22,158 nucleotides of DNA from Gammaproteobacteria bacterium (GCA_029861795.1 JAOTYS010000023.1:1-22158), one strand, 5' to 3'. Shown: positions 7,855 to 15,238, counted from the first letter of the stretch. Translations and numbers: made by a program. The notes: generated by a model not told the origin, from the letters alone.

Positions 7855-8852
7855 CAAGACAGATTGTCCACCAACTTGTCAACGCCTGTGCGTACTGGGT
7901 CGACACATGGCAATCCCAAAGAATCTTCAGTTTGATGCAGCAGACTCTCACTATCCTGTTCGTCCAGTACCTTGGTGTTGATCGCTACCCCTGCAAAGCG
8001 GACCTCAGCGTTTACCAGACGTGCGGCACTCAAGTTTGCATCAATACAGTCGTGCAAGCTGGGCAGCGGTTGGTGGGACAAGCCCCGCATATGCGTTCGG
8101 GTGGGCTCGTGACACAGAACAAGCACATCGGGTTGCGCGCCATGCAACAACCCAAGACTCACCCCGGCAAACGAAGGATGAAAAAGAGAACCTTGACCTT
8201 CTATTAAGTCCCAGTGGTCTGAGTCATTTTCAGGGCAAAGCTGCTCGATTGCCCCTGAGATGAAATCAGCCACCACAGCATCCACGGATACACCATCGCC
8301 TTGGATGAATATGCCAGTTTGCCCGGTGGCGCGAAAATCTGCCTTGATGCCGCGGGTTTGCATGGCCTTATACAACGCAAGCGCGGTGTACATCTTGCCC
8401 ACCGAGCAGTCGGTGCCCACCGTGAGTAAACGTCTACCGCAGCGCTTCTTGCCGCTGCCCACGACGAAAGGTCCCTCTGGATGGCGAACATCATGCAATT
8501 TTCGCCCCAAGCGCCTAGCGGCTCCGTGTAGTACGGAAATGTCAGAAAGTCGTGTGTGCAACCCACTTGCGATATCTAGTCCGTGTCGAAGAGCCTCCAT
8601 AAGCGGTCCTTGCCATGCGTCAGGGATTACGCCACCGCGATTCGCGACACCGATCAGCAAGGTCTTTGCTCCTTGACCAACGCCTTGGGATAGCGACATC
8701 TCAGGTAAATCGAGCTTGGGGATGCAACCCGGCAGACGGACTTGTCCTATACATGCATCAGGGCGCCACTCAAAGACACCAAAAGCCGTTTTCGCCGCGA
8801 GCTCATCGGGTGCGTCCCCAAGAAACAACAAATATGGCTGCTCGATTACCAT
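7854..8852 (-). CDS. dgcN: DUF1611 protein, N-acetyltransferase DgcN
   Basis: This 332-residue protein matches the DUF1611 family, now linked to DgcN, which acetylates D-glutamate in a D-glutamate catabolic route of marine proteobacteria and haloarchaea. It opens with 'QPYLLFLGDAPDELAAKTA', typical of the family start, and carries a P-loop-like nucleotide-binding motif 'GTDCSVGKM' at residues 146-154. 'DVRHPEGPFVVGSGKKR' near residues 121-137 and 'LIEGQGSLFHPSFAGVSLG' in the C-terminal half are further family stretches. Its stop overlaps the dgcA start by one base, so the two are translated together. ATG 8852 has an AGGA only 2 bp away, which is close for a ribosome binding site. It diverges from the transaminase gene. 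Confidence 0.88.
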   Translation of the reverse strand: MVIEQPYLLFLGDAPDELAAKTAFGVFEWRPDACIGQVRLPGCIPKLDLPEMSLSQGVGQGAKTLLIGVANRGGVIPDAWQGPLMEALRHGLDIASGLHTRLSDISVLHGAARRLGRKLHDVRHPEGPFVVGSGKKRCGRRLLTVGTDCSVGKMYTALALYKAMQTRGIKADFRATGQTGIFIQGDGVSVDAVVADFISGAIEQLCPENDSDHWDLIEGQGSLFHPSFAGVSLGLLHGAQPDVLVLCHEPTRTHMRGLSHQPLPSLHDCIDANLSAARLVNAEVRFAGVAINTKVLDEQDSESLLHQTEDSLGLPCVDPVRTGVDKLVDNLS

Positions 8853-9074
8853 GATCCTGGTGCGTGAATATTTGTTGTATTTGACGCAAATCCCTGGGAT
8901 AAAACAAACACACGTCGGATAAAACCGGCGACGTTACCGGTGCGTCGGCGGTTGCCCGTCGCTCGCTACTTTACGCATGTGTCTGGCTTATTCCAAGGGA
9001 TTCTAGTGTAAAGTTAGATCACCAAGCGACGCGCCAGGCGGCAGCTGACCGGCCTGCGTATGGCTTGACTTAAG
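8853..9074. promoter_or_regulatory. Divergent control region of the D-amino-acid locus, with short repeats
   Basis: This stretch separates dgcNA from the transaminase. GGATAAAAC occurs twice as a direct repeat (8897-8905 and 8917-8925), 20 bp apart, about two helical turns. Just beyond lies a set of CGTCG/CGACG/CGTCG pentamers (8913-8917, 8929-8933, 8943-8947) that can pair with each other. These are candidate operator elements for a regulator controlling both sides. I cannot place promoters confidently. Confidence 0.4.
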
Positions 9075-9095
9075 ATGACAAACATAGAGGCGTGC

Positions 9096-10031
9096 ATGGT
9101 CACCAACAAGTTTCGCAGCATGACTAACGTGGACGGCGTCATCACCCCCACTGAAGAAGCGCGTGTGCCGGTAATGGATCGCGGATTTCTCTACGGTGAC
9201 TCTGTGTACGAAGTATTTCGGACCTATAACGGGGTACCGTTATTTTACCAAGAGCACTACCAGCGCTTGCTAAACTCTGCAAGGCTGATTCACATGAATA
9301 TCAGCCAAAGTGGAGAAAAGATCACCACCGAAATCCGTAAAACTGTACAGGCCACAGGAGCTAGGCCCGAGCAAGATGTGTACGTGCGCTATACCATTAC
9401 TCGAGGCGAAGGTCCTGTGGATCTTTATCCTGACCCTGATCTTGTCACTCGATATGTTGTGATCGCCAGGGAAGTGCCGAGTTGGAAACCGGAGTTCTAT
9501 TCACATGGCATGAAGATGGCGATACCTAACGTAAGGCGAAATCCGATAGATGCCCTTGATCCAAACATAAAAGGTGGTAACTACCTAAACAATGTACTCG
9601 CCATCACCGAAGCCAGGGGGCTGGGAGCAGATGATTGTGTGATCCTAAACCATCAGAATTTCGTGACTGAAGCGGCCAACAGCAATGTCTTTTTTGTGAT
9701 AGACGGCGAGCTCGTCACCCCCGGTCAGGCCGCCGGTAATCTGCGGGGCCTGACTAAAAACGCCATTCAAAAAGTGTGCACCAAACATGGGATCAAGACA
9801 AAAGAGCGGGACATCCACGCAAGTGAACTGTCAACGGCCACTGAGTGTTTTGTCACAAGTGCGACCCGAGAGGTCATGCCTGTGCGTAGTCTTCGTCTTG
9901 AGGACGGCGGCCAAGTGTTATTTCCGCAGGGGGGTGGCGATATCACCCGCAAAGTGAAGGACTACTACAGAGAATATGTGGACGAATATGTGAGAGATCA
10001 CGCGAAAGAATCTCTTTTAGTTTGTCGTTAA
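9096..10031 (+). CDS. dat: Class IV aminotransferase, probably D-amino acid transaminase
   Basis: This is a fold-type IV PLP enzyme, the group that contains D-amino acid transaminase, branched-chain aminotransferase and aminodeoxychorismate lyase. Counting from the upstream ATG 9075 (318 residues), 'VMDRGFLYGDSVYEVFRT' (33-50) is the family N-terminal motif, the PLP lysine is probably Lys166 in 'NIKGGNYLNN', and 'NFVTEAANSNVFFV' and 'LRGLTKNAI' follow in order. I place the start at ATG 9096 because AGAGG (9086-9090) lies 5 bp before it, giving 311 residues. ATG 9075 and ATG 9120 are alternatives. A D-amino acid role is inferred mainly from the divergent dgcN-dgcA pair: transamination of D-amino acids with 2-oxoglutarate yields D-glutamate, the proposed DgcN substrate. 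A branched-chain aminotransferase-like enzyme remains possible. Confidence 0.83.
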   Translation: MVTNKFRSMTNVDGVITPTEEARVPVMDRGFLYGDSVYEVFRTYNGVPLFYQEHYQRLLNSARLIHMNISQSGEKITTEIRKTVQATGARPEQDVYVRYTITRGEGPVDLYPDPDLVTRYVVIAREVPSWKPEFYSHGMKMAIPNVRRNPIDALDPNIKGGNYLNNVLAITEARGLGADDCVILNHQNFVTEAANSNVFFVIDGELVTPGQAAGNLRGLTKNAIQKVCTKHGIKTKERDIHASELSTATECFVTSATREVMPVRSLRLEDGGQVLFPQGGGDITRKVKDYYREYVDEYVRDHAKESLLVCR

Positions 10032-10075
10032 CTGGCGCTTCTGACGAATGATTGTCCAATCAAAGACAAGATCCA

Positions 10076-10113
10076 TTCAGTTAGCGTTCAGTTTCGGTTC
10101 ATCCTCCATTCAG
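10076..10113 (+). promoter_or_regulatory. Four TTCAG-type half-sites with exact 11-bp period (candidate response-regulator box)
   Basis: TTCAG occurs at 10076, 10087 and 10109, with TTCAT at 10098, so four half-sites start exactly 11 bp apart. Direct repeats phased to one helical turn are the usual binding layout of OmpR/PhoB-family response regulators, which bind as head-to-tail dimers. The block lies 65 bp before the ATG of the HGY-rich exported protein and just past the transaminase stop, so it most likely controls that small gene. The regulator is not encoded in this window. Confidence 0.6.
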
Positions 10114-10177
10114 CCACCATCTGACAAGATGCGCACTCCAGAGACACATCTTGATCCGTAGATTATGGAGGTCGAAA

Positions 10178-10681
10178 ATGAAACACTTAGCTAAGCTTGT
10201 TGCACTACCAGCCGTTGTGCTCGCGGTTGGACTGGCACCGACTGGCGCGACACTGGCCGGAGGCGATCATTTCAGTATCCACTATAGCACTGGTTACCAC
10301 GGGGGTGGCTCATACTCCTATGGCAATAAACATCGCAAGCAATACAAACATGGTAAACATTACAACAAACGTCGCGGCGGCCACGCCTATTACCCCTTTA
10401 GTCATAAGAGGCGTGGGTACGGCCACTCCTACGGTCACGGAGGGCGTGGGTACGGCCACTCCTACGGTCACGGAGGGCGCGCGTACGATAACTCGTACGG
10501 CTACAAGCGCCATTCGTATGGTCGCGGGCACGAGTACCGGGGTTGTCATAAAGTGTCCAAATACGACTATGATAGCTACGGTCGGAAGGTGAAGATCGGT
10601 GGCACAATGTGTTATGACAACTATGGTTCCGGGTATATCGTGCCGGGTAGTCGGTATCTGATCGGTGAATATGGACACTGA
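10178..10681 (+). CDS. Exported Gly/His/Tyr-rich protein with tandem repeats, function unknown
   Basis: I do not recognise a named family. ATG 10178 has a strong ribosome binding site (GGAGG, 6 bp away), so the in-frame TTG at 10151 is not needed. The 167-residue product starts with a signal peptide (basic 'MKHLAK', a hydrophobic core, 'GATLAGG' around the likely cleavage site near residue 27). The mature part is dominated by Gly, His, Tyr, Ser, Lys and Arg, and includes two identical copies of 'RGYGHSYGHGG' and a third degenerate copy. The C-terminal ~50 residues look like a folded module with two cysteines ('YRGCHKVSKYD' and 'GGTMCYDNYGSGY'). The His-rich section could bind metal, and the overall look suits a small envelope or surface protein. 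A phased repeat operator lies upstream, pointing to induced expression. Confidence 0.85.
   Translation: MKHLAKLVALPAVVLAVGLAPTGATLAGGDHFSIHYSTGYHGGGSYSYGNKHRKQYKHGKHYNKRRGGHAYYPFSHKRRGYGHSYGHGGRGYGHSYGHGGRAYDNSYGYKRHSYGRGHEYRGCHKVSKYDYDSYGRKVKIGGTMCYDNYGSGYIVPGSRYLIGEYGH
10411..10476 (+). repeat. Perfect 33-bp tandem duplication in the HGY-rich gene
   Basis: Positions 10411-10443 and 10444-10476 are identical 33-bp units, in frame, each encoding 'RGYGHSYGHGG' with the arginine codon split across the junction. A third, diverged unit follows from 10477 ('RAYDNSYGYKR'). Identity at every base, synonymous sites included, suggests a recent duplication, and the copy number may vary between strains. 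Confidence 0.92.
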
Positions 10682-10754
10682 AAATCAAACTAGGCCTGGC
10701 ACCAACCGGGACCAGCGTAGGTAAACTTGGTATGGGTGCAAGTTGAAGACTTCG

Positions 10755-11369
10755 ATGACAGCCATCCACTATGTAATGGATCCCATGTGCAGTTGGTGTT
10801 GGGCCTTTCGACCGGAGTGGGACAAGATCTCCGCGCAGGTACCGCAAGACGCTTCGGTTCGTTATGTGATGGGTGGGCTTGCGCCGGATTCAGATGCACC
10901 CATGCCAGACCAAATGCGCGAGTATCTTCAACAAGTATGGCGAACCATTGCAGAGCGGACGGGAGCTCAGTTCAACGACGATTTTTGGAAGAAGTGTGAG
11001 CCGCGGCGCTCCACTTACCCGGCCTGTCGCGCAGTGATCGCAGCCCGGGCCCAAGGTGCCGAACACTCGCGCACAATGATTGACATGATTCAGCGAGCAT
11101 ATTATCTCAATGCGCGTAATCCTTCAGACAAACAGACCCTAGTCGAACTGGCTGAGGAGATCGGATTGGAACGTGACCAGTTTGAGGCAGAGCTAGGCTC
11201 AGCGGAAGTCGAGCGCACATTGCGACAGGAAGTGGCTTGGGCGAGATCAGTCGGAGCTGATGGTTTCCCGAGCGTGTTGTTGGAAAAGGACGGCCGAATG
11301 CTATGGTTGGTTCGAGGTTACAGTAAAGCCGAGCCTATTATTGAGCGTTTGGCGTCTGCTCTCGTCTGA
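10755..11369 (+). CDS. DsbA family (FrnE-like) thioredoxin-fold protein
   Basis: This 204-residue protein has the DsbA-type thioredoxin fold interrupted by a helical domain. The redox motif 'CSWC' lies at residues 12-15, in 'MDPMCSWCWAF', and the cis-proline loop appears near the end as 'GADGFPSVLL'. There is no signal peptide, so unlike DsbA it should stay in the cytoplasm, as FrnE-like and 2-hydroxychromene-isomerase-like relatives do. It probably acts as a thiol oxidoreductase or isomerase, with an unknown partner. I start it at ATG 10755. A TTG four codons upstream (10743) is possible, but neither has a clear ribosome binding site. It is convergent with the HutZ-like gene, 15 bp away. Confidence 0.87.
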   Translation: MTAIHYVMDPMCSWCWAFRPEWDKISAQVPQDASVRYVMGGLAPDSDAPMPDQMREYLQQVWRTIAERTGAQFNDDFWKKCEPRRSTYPACRAVIAARAQGAEHSRTMIDMIQRAYYLNARNPSDKQTLVELAEEIGLERDQFEAELGSAEVERTLRQEVAWARSVGADGFPSVLLEKDGRMLWLVRGYSKAEPIIERLASALV

Positions 11370-11384
11370 TTGGCGTTGCCACCA

Positions 11385-11930
11385 TTAGCCTTGGACACCA
11401 CCTTGCTCCTTGCGATCGATATGCACCAGGCGGTCTAAACGTGGGCCGGTGATGCGATAAGCCTGACCAAACCCTTTGACATACTGTCCGCCTTCGGGCT
11501 CTAGGCGGAGCAACCGAAAATCCGGTAACGCTGTGAGGGTTTGCATGATTTCACCAAACTGGAGTGCGAACTCATTCATTATCGAATGCCAGTGATCACC
11601 TGGTTCGACCATTTTCGCCTGACAGTCTAATATCACGCGTGTTCTTGCATAGATTTGCTGGCAACCACCTTCGTCTTCAATAAACATCAACGCTACCTGC
11701 GGGTTTTCCATTAGGTTCCGTGTGTGCTTGGCCAAATCGCTGATATAGACATAAAACGCCTCGCCGACGAACACTGTTGGTGCATAACTTATGTTCGGTG
11801 TACCTGAGCCGTCAGCAGTCGACAGCAACGCTGTGCTAAATTTCGCTATAAAGTCACGATATTCCTGTGCAATGTCTTCCAATTTCGGGGTCCTATCTAC
11901 CGTATGAGAGTCGATCTGCGGCACCGACAC
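11385..11930 (-). CDS. HugZ/HutZ-family haem-utilization protein (PNPOx-like fold)
   Basis: This 181-residue protein has the split-barrel flavin-binding-like fold of pyridoxamine-phosphate oxidases but follows the HutZ/HugZ branch, which binds and in several bacteria degrades haem to release iron. Close family stretches are 'GTPNISYAPTVFVGEAFYV' near residues 43-61, 'HTRNLMENPQVALMFIEDE' near residues 69-87 and 'GQYVKGFGQAYRITG' near residues 148-162. His170 in 'RLVHIDR' sits where HutZ has its proposed axial haem ligand. The start at 11930 is GTG, with AGGA about 12 bp upstream. It lies 22 bp after the DedA/TVP38 gene on the same strand, so the two are probably one operon. No TonB-type haem receptor or transporter is nearby, so a general flavin or haem role is possible. 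Confidence 0.85.
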   Translation of the reverse strand: MSVPQIDSHTVDRTPKLEDIAQEYRDFIAKFSTALLSTADGSGTPNISYAPTVFVGEAFYVYISDLAKHTRNLMENPQVALMFIEDEGGCQQIYARTRVILDCQAKMVEPGDHWHSIMNEFALQFGEIMQTLTALPDFRLLRLEPEGGQYVKGFGQAYRITGPRLDRLVHIDRKEQGGVQG

Positions 11931-11952
11931 GGACTAAAGAGGTCCTGATTCG

Positions 11953-12660
11953 TCACCGAGCTGCGCGCGCCTTAACTCTGTCAATCTCGCTGCGTCTTCG
12001 AATAAAGTAAACGATCATCCAGATCGACAAGCCAATGCCAAGCAACAACAGCCATACCCTCCAGGATAGCGAATCCGCCTGATCACCCATTATGACCATT
12101 AACGCCGTAAGCGGAAGAATACCCAGTCCGGTGGTCCAGAAAAAAGTCCACCAAGACACCTGGGTGAGTCCCGCCGCGTAATTGATTAGATTGAATGCAA
12201 TGACCGGCAAGAAGCGGGAGAACAATAGCGCCCCGCTACCGTGTCTGGCCACCCAGTCGTCTAATTGTTTTGCGCCACGTTTAGAAAGTACCTTCGCCAC
12301 AAACGGCCGACCGAGCGCCCGCGAGAGACCGAATGCCACAAAAGCGCCGAGCATGGCACCAGTCCATGTAATCACGATGCCCCAAAGAGGTCCATAGATC
12401 ATGCCATTGGCAATGGCGACTAGCTCTGCGGGAAAGGGGACGAACGAGTGTAACACCATCAACCCCACAGCAGCGGCGATACCCCAAGGGCCCACAGAGC
12501 GCACAAACTCGACAATCTGAGCCTCGGATAAGTCGGACCACCACGATACATCGATGCTCGTGATGCCCACGACCAGACTGGCTAACAACAGGACGGCGAT
12601 GATCAATGCCCCGATTACGGCGATTGTCGCCACCTGTCTTGGCGGACTTGTATTGCCCAT
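11953..12660 (-). CDS. TVP38/TMEM64 (DedA-like, VTT domain) membrane protein
   Basis: This 235-residue inner-membrane protein belongs to the TVP38/TMEM64 branch of the DedA (VTT/SNARE-associated) superfamily, whose members are linked to lipid scrambling or flipping and membrane homeostasis. It has an N-terminal membrane segment (about residues 10-33), the re-entrant family motif 'VLHSFVPFPAELVAIANG' near residues 69-86, and 'SRFLPVIAFNLINYAAGL' near residues 147-164, which carries the conserved Arg-Phe-x-Pro of the domain. Another segment follows near residues 205-220, and the tail is basic ('RRRSEIDRVKARAAR'). ATG 12660 has no obvious Shine-Dalgarno sequence. It diverges from the DUF1820 gene and leads the HutZ-like gene. 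Confidence 0.9.
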   Translation of the reverse strand: MGNTSPPRQVATIAVIGALIIAVLLLASLVVGITSIDVSWWSDLSEAQIVEFVRSVGPWGIAAAVGLMVLHSFVPFPAELVAIANGMIYGPLWGIVITWTGAMLGAFVAFGLSRALGRPFVAKVLSKRGAKQLDDWVARHGSGALLFSRFLPVIAFNLINYAAGLTQVSWWTFFWTTGLGILPLTALMVIMGDQADSLSWRVWLLLLGIGLSIWMIVYFIRRRSEIDRVKARAAR

Positions 12661-12729
12661 GCTGTGGCCTTACCTATACTTTAATAGCACAATACCTTAG
12701 GGGCAATGAAGTAGAGACTTCAGAATAAC

Positions 12730-12739
12730 CGATTAATCG
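12730..12739. promoter_or_regulatory. 10-bp palindrome in the dedA/DUF1820 divergent region
   Basis: CGATTAATCG is a perfect 10-bp palindrome 13 bp before the DUF1820 start. A short hairpin, GAAGT-AGAG-ACTTC, lies just upstream at 12708-12721. The divergent gap is only 92 bp, so these could be control elements, but short palindromes also arise by chance. Confidence 0.25.
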
Positions 12740-12752
12740 AGTTACGTTTGTA

Positions 12753-13091
12753 ATGGACAACAAAACAATCTACCGAATAATTTTCCACAACCAAGGAAAT
12801 GTATATGAGCTGTACGCACGTGAAGTGTCGCAAAGTTCTTTATATGCGTTTGTGGAGGTAGGCGGAATCATATTCGGGGAACGTTCCAAGGTGTTGGTAG
12901 ATCCATCGGAGGAGCAGCTTAAAGCCAAGTTCTCAGGGGTAAAGCGAACCTATATTCCGCTTCATGCGGTGGTGCGTATCGACGAAGTCGAAAAAGAGGG
13001 TAAAAACAAGATCCTCGGTACTTCCAGTGAGACCGGAAATGTCACCCCTTTCCCCATGCCGATGACTCCACCCACCACCAAGCCGGATTGA
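12753..13091 (+). CDS. DUF1820 family protein
   Basis: This 112-residue cytoplasmic protein belongs to DUF1820, a small conserved gammaproteobacterial family of unknown function. The match covers most of the length: 'IYRIIFHNQGNVYELYARE' near residues 5-23, 'IIFGERSKVLVDPSEEQLK' near residues 39-57 and 'VKRTYIPLHAVVRIDEVEK' near residues 63-81. The last 30 residues are Pro/Thr-rich and look disordered. There are no catalytic motifs or membrane segments. It stands alone between divergent dedA and convergent zapG, with 42 bp to the zapG stop. Confidence 0.9.
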   Translation: MDNKTIYRIIFHNQGNVYELYAREVSQSSLYAFVEVGGIIFGERSKVLVDPSEEQLKAKFSGVKRTYIPLHAVVRIDEVEKEGKNKILGTSSETGNVTPFPMPMTPPTTKPD

Positions 13092-13133
13092 TCGGTAATC
13101 CCATTTTTGAGGTGGGCGAGCCAAATTCTAAGG

Positions 13134-13553
13134 TTATTCCTTGGCGGCGGTGTTATCGGACTGAGCAAGTTGGGATGTGTCCGTATCTGGTGTTTCCGGG
13201 ACGGGCGTAGGTTGTGGATTAGTTTGATTGCCTTTTTTGGGGAGCATTTCAGCGGCGGCCAGCTCGAGCTCCGGGGTGACCGTGTCGGCGTCGCACAGCG
13301 AAGTGGCACCGGTGGCCATGTGCTGGTAGAGGCTGCGGTAGTTTTCGGTCATTTGTCTAAACAACTCTGATGTTGTTGAAAAATGTTGGGACACTTGACT
13401 CTTGTAGTCATCGAGTTCCGCCTGTACCTGTGAAACGGTTTTCTGCCCGGGCTTAGGCTTCATGATTGCGTAAACGATCAGAGACCCTATGACTATACCA
13501 ACCATTAAGCCCAGAGCGACTATCATCCAGGTGTGCATATCTGAGTTGCTCAT
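13134..13553 (-). CDS. zapG: ZapG/YhcB family (DUF1043) membrane-anchored protein
   Basis: This 139-residue protein has one N-terminal membrane anchor ('MIVALGLMVGIVIGSLIVYA', about residues 10-29) with the Gly-rich face typical of YhcB, followed by a cytoplasmic coiled coil. The YhcB signature is visible in 'VQAELDDYKSQVSQHFSTTS' near residues 43-62 and 'MTENYRSLYQHMATGA' near residues 68-83. The C-terminal third is Pro/Thr-rich and probably disordered. In E. coli, ZapG/YhcB links cell division with envelope growth. The frame stays open upstream to 13754, but I start at ATG 13553 because the family begins there. The upstream extension would be soluble and overlaps the hslO region. The ribosome binding site is weak. 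It diverges from hslO. Confidence 0.88.
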   Translation of the reverse strand: MSNSDMHTWMIVALGLMVGIVIGSLIVYAIMKPKPGQKTVSQVQAELDDYKSQVSQHFSTTSELFRQMTENYRSLYQHMATGATSLCDADTVTPELELAAAEMLPKKGNQTNPQPTPVPETPDTDTSQLAQSDNTAAKE

Positions 13554-13680
13554 GTTTTTTGGAATTGCTAAGTTACCTTTTCCGTGGGGGAGTATACCTT
13601 TGATTGTGATTACGTATGCGTGAGGAACACGTGTTGGTGCTCTGGAGTTGTGCCACCATTGATTGGGAGAGCTTGGTCGG

Positions 13681-14559
13681 ATGACTTGTATGACCGATGG
13701 CGACAGGTTCCAGCGCTTCCTATTTGAAGATCTAGGCGTACGTGGAGAGTTCATAAGGTTAGACGCCAGTTGGCGGGCGGTGTTGGCGTGTCATGATTAC
13801 ACCCCAGCGGTTTACCGGCAGCTGGGCCAGGCCATCGCGGCGACGGTGTTATTGGCCGGCACCATTAAATTTAAGGGCTCCTTAATCCTACAGATTCACG
13901 GGGATGGGCCATTACATACTTTGGTTGCGCAGTCTACGCACGCACGAACATTGCGTGGATTGGCGCGATGCAAAGGCGATGTGGGTGACGGCACGCTGTC
14001 CGAGATGTATGGCAGCGGGCGTCTGGTCCTGACGATCGACGCTGAAGGGGCGGAGCGCTACCAAGGCATCGTTGCCCTGGAAGGAAACAACTTGGCGGAA
14101 GTCATCGAGATTTACTTCACCCGATCGGAACAGCTATCGACCCACCTCTGGCTAGCGGCAAACGAGGAACGAGCCGTTGGAATGTTCATTCAAGAGTTGC
14201 CATCCCACGACAGCGTGGCCGCAGACTGGGAACGGATCGCGATGCTTGCGGACACCGTCACAGAACAGGAGATGTTAACCTTGCCGACAGAAGAGTTGTT
14301 GTTCCGACTGTTCAACGAGGAGCGTGTTCGACTTTTCCAGCCAGAGCCCGTGGCGTTTCGTTGCGGCTGTTCCCGCGAGCGCATCGAGGCGACGCTGGTG
14401 GCCCTCGGTAGCACTGAAGTTCAATCAATAGTCTCAGAATTTGGCGCTGTGGATGTCGACTGCGAATTTTGCAATCGTCGCTATCACTTCGATCCGGTGG
14501 ACGTGGACGGACTGTTTGCCATCGGCACGGTAATGGAAGGGTCTACCACGCGGCACTAG
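13681..14559 (+). CDS. hslO: Hsp33, redox-regulated molecular chaperone
   Basis: This 292-residue chaperone is inactive while reduced and zinc-bound, and becomes a holdase for unfolding proteins when its cysteines are oxidized under heat plus oxidative stress. The redox switch is complete at the C-terminus: 'CGCSRERIE', then 30 residues, then 'CEFCNRRYHFD', giving the CxC-x30-CxxC zinc site. The N-terminal substrate-binding domain has 'LLAGTIKFKGSLILQIHGDGP' as two adjoining family strands. I chose ATG 13681, with GGGAG about 11 bp upstream. ATG 13690 is an alternative, and the frame stays open upstream to a TTG at 13663. It is tail-to-tail with msrA, 25 bp apart. Confidence 0.95.
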   Translation: MTCMTDGDRFQRFLFEDLGVRGEFIRLDASWRAVLACHDYTPAVYRQLGQAIAATVLLAGTIKFKGSLILQIHGDGPLHTLVAQSTHARTLRGLARCKGDVGDGTLSEMYGSGRLVLTIDAEGAERYQGIVALEGNNLAEVIEIYFTRSEQLSTHLWLAANEERAVGMFIQELPSHDSVAADWERIAMLADTVTEQEMLTLPTEELLFRLFNEERVRLFQPEPVAFRCGCSRERIEATLVALGSTEVQSIVSEFGAVDVDCEFCNRRYHFDPVDVDGLFAIGTVMEGSTTRH

Positions 14560-14584
14560 TAAATACGCCGCAGGCAGTGCCACC

Positions 14585-15238
14585 TTAACTCGCTTTAGCG
14601 AGCCCGCTGGGACAGCTTACCCCGGTCCCATCCAGTCCACAGTATCCGCCCGGATTTTTGGCGAGATACTGCTGGTGGTAGTCCTCCGCATAATAAAATT
14701 CTGGGGCATCGATGATCTCTGTGGTGATATCGCCATAGCCCGATCGGGTTAGTTCCGTTTGATAAGCATCCCGTGAAGCGGCGGCGCTTCGCCTCTGCGA
14801 GTGGCTATACGTATAGATTTCGGAGCGGTACTGGGTACCAACGTCATTACCTTGCCTCATCCCTTGGGTAGGATCGTGGCTCTCCCAAAATAGCCGTAAT
14901 AGCTCGTCGTAAGAAACGACATTTGGATCAAACACCACCAATGCAACTTCGTTGTGTCCAGTCTTGCCGCTGCACACCTCCCTATAGGTAGGGTTGGGTG
15001 TGTACCCGCCAGCATAACCTACCGCCGTGGTGTATACGCCCGGTGTCTCCCAAAATTTGCGCTCGGCGCCCCAAAAACAACCTAGTCCGAACATCGCCAT
15101 CTCCATTTCTTCAGGGAAAGGTGGCGCAATAGGGTTGCCATTTACGAAGTGTTGTTCCGGTATCTGCATCTTGTTAGTGCGACCCGGTAAGGCCGAACTA
15201 GGTGTAGGCATCTCAGACTTCTTGCTGAAGGAAAACAT
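14585..15238 (-). CDS. msrA: Peptide methionine sulfoxide reductase MsrA (cytoplasmic, E. coli type)
   Basis: This 217-residue enzyme reduces methionine-S-sulfoxide in proteins or free form, using thioredoxin for recycling. The catalytic Cys54 is in '[10 protein letters not shown]', and the recycling cysteines Cys200 and Cys209 are in '[14 protein letters not shown]', the three-cysteine layout of E. coli MsrA (212 residues). '[20 protein letters not shown]' ahead of them is also typical. There is no signal peptide: the ~45-residue N-terminal part is the usual extension of this subgroup. ATG 15238 has a strong GAGGG ribosome binding site 6 bp upstream. It lies downstream of the DUF488 gene on the same strand, 95 bp apart, and converges with hslO. 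The window has a second, exported MsrA. Confidence 0.96.
   Translation of the reverse strand: MFSFSKKSEMPTPSSALPGRTNKMQIPEQHFVNGNPIAPPFPEEMEMAMFGLGCFWGAERKFWETPGVYTTAVGYAGGYTPNPTYREVCSGKTGHNEVALVVFDPNVVSYDELLRLFWESHDPTQGMRQGNDVGTQYRSEIYTYSHSQRRSAAASRDAYQTELTRSGYGDITTEIIDAPEFYYAEDYHQQYLAKNPGGYCGLDGTGVSCPSGLAKAS

Noticed and set aside
10310..10678. Leftward long open frame across the HGY-rich gene
   Set aside because: It mirrors the repetitive, biased codons of the sense gene, which has the signal peptide and ribosome binding site.
13626..13635. Palindrome AACACGTGTT upstream of hslO
   Set aside because: It is perfect but short and solitary, with no second copy or clear promoter context, so I do not call it an operator.
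13554..13754. N-terminal extension of the ZapG/YhcB protein
   Set aside because: The open frame continues upstream, but the extra part has no family similarity, would put the membrane anchor mid-protein and overlaps the hslO start region.
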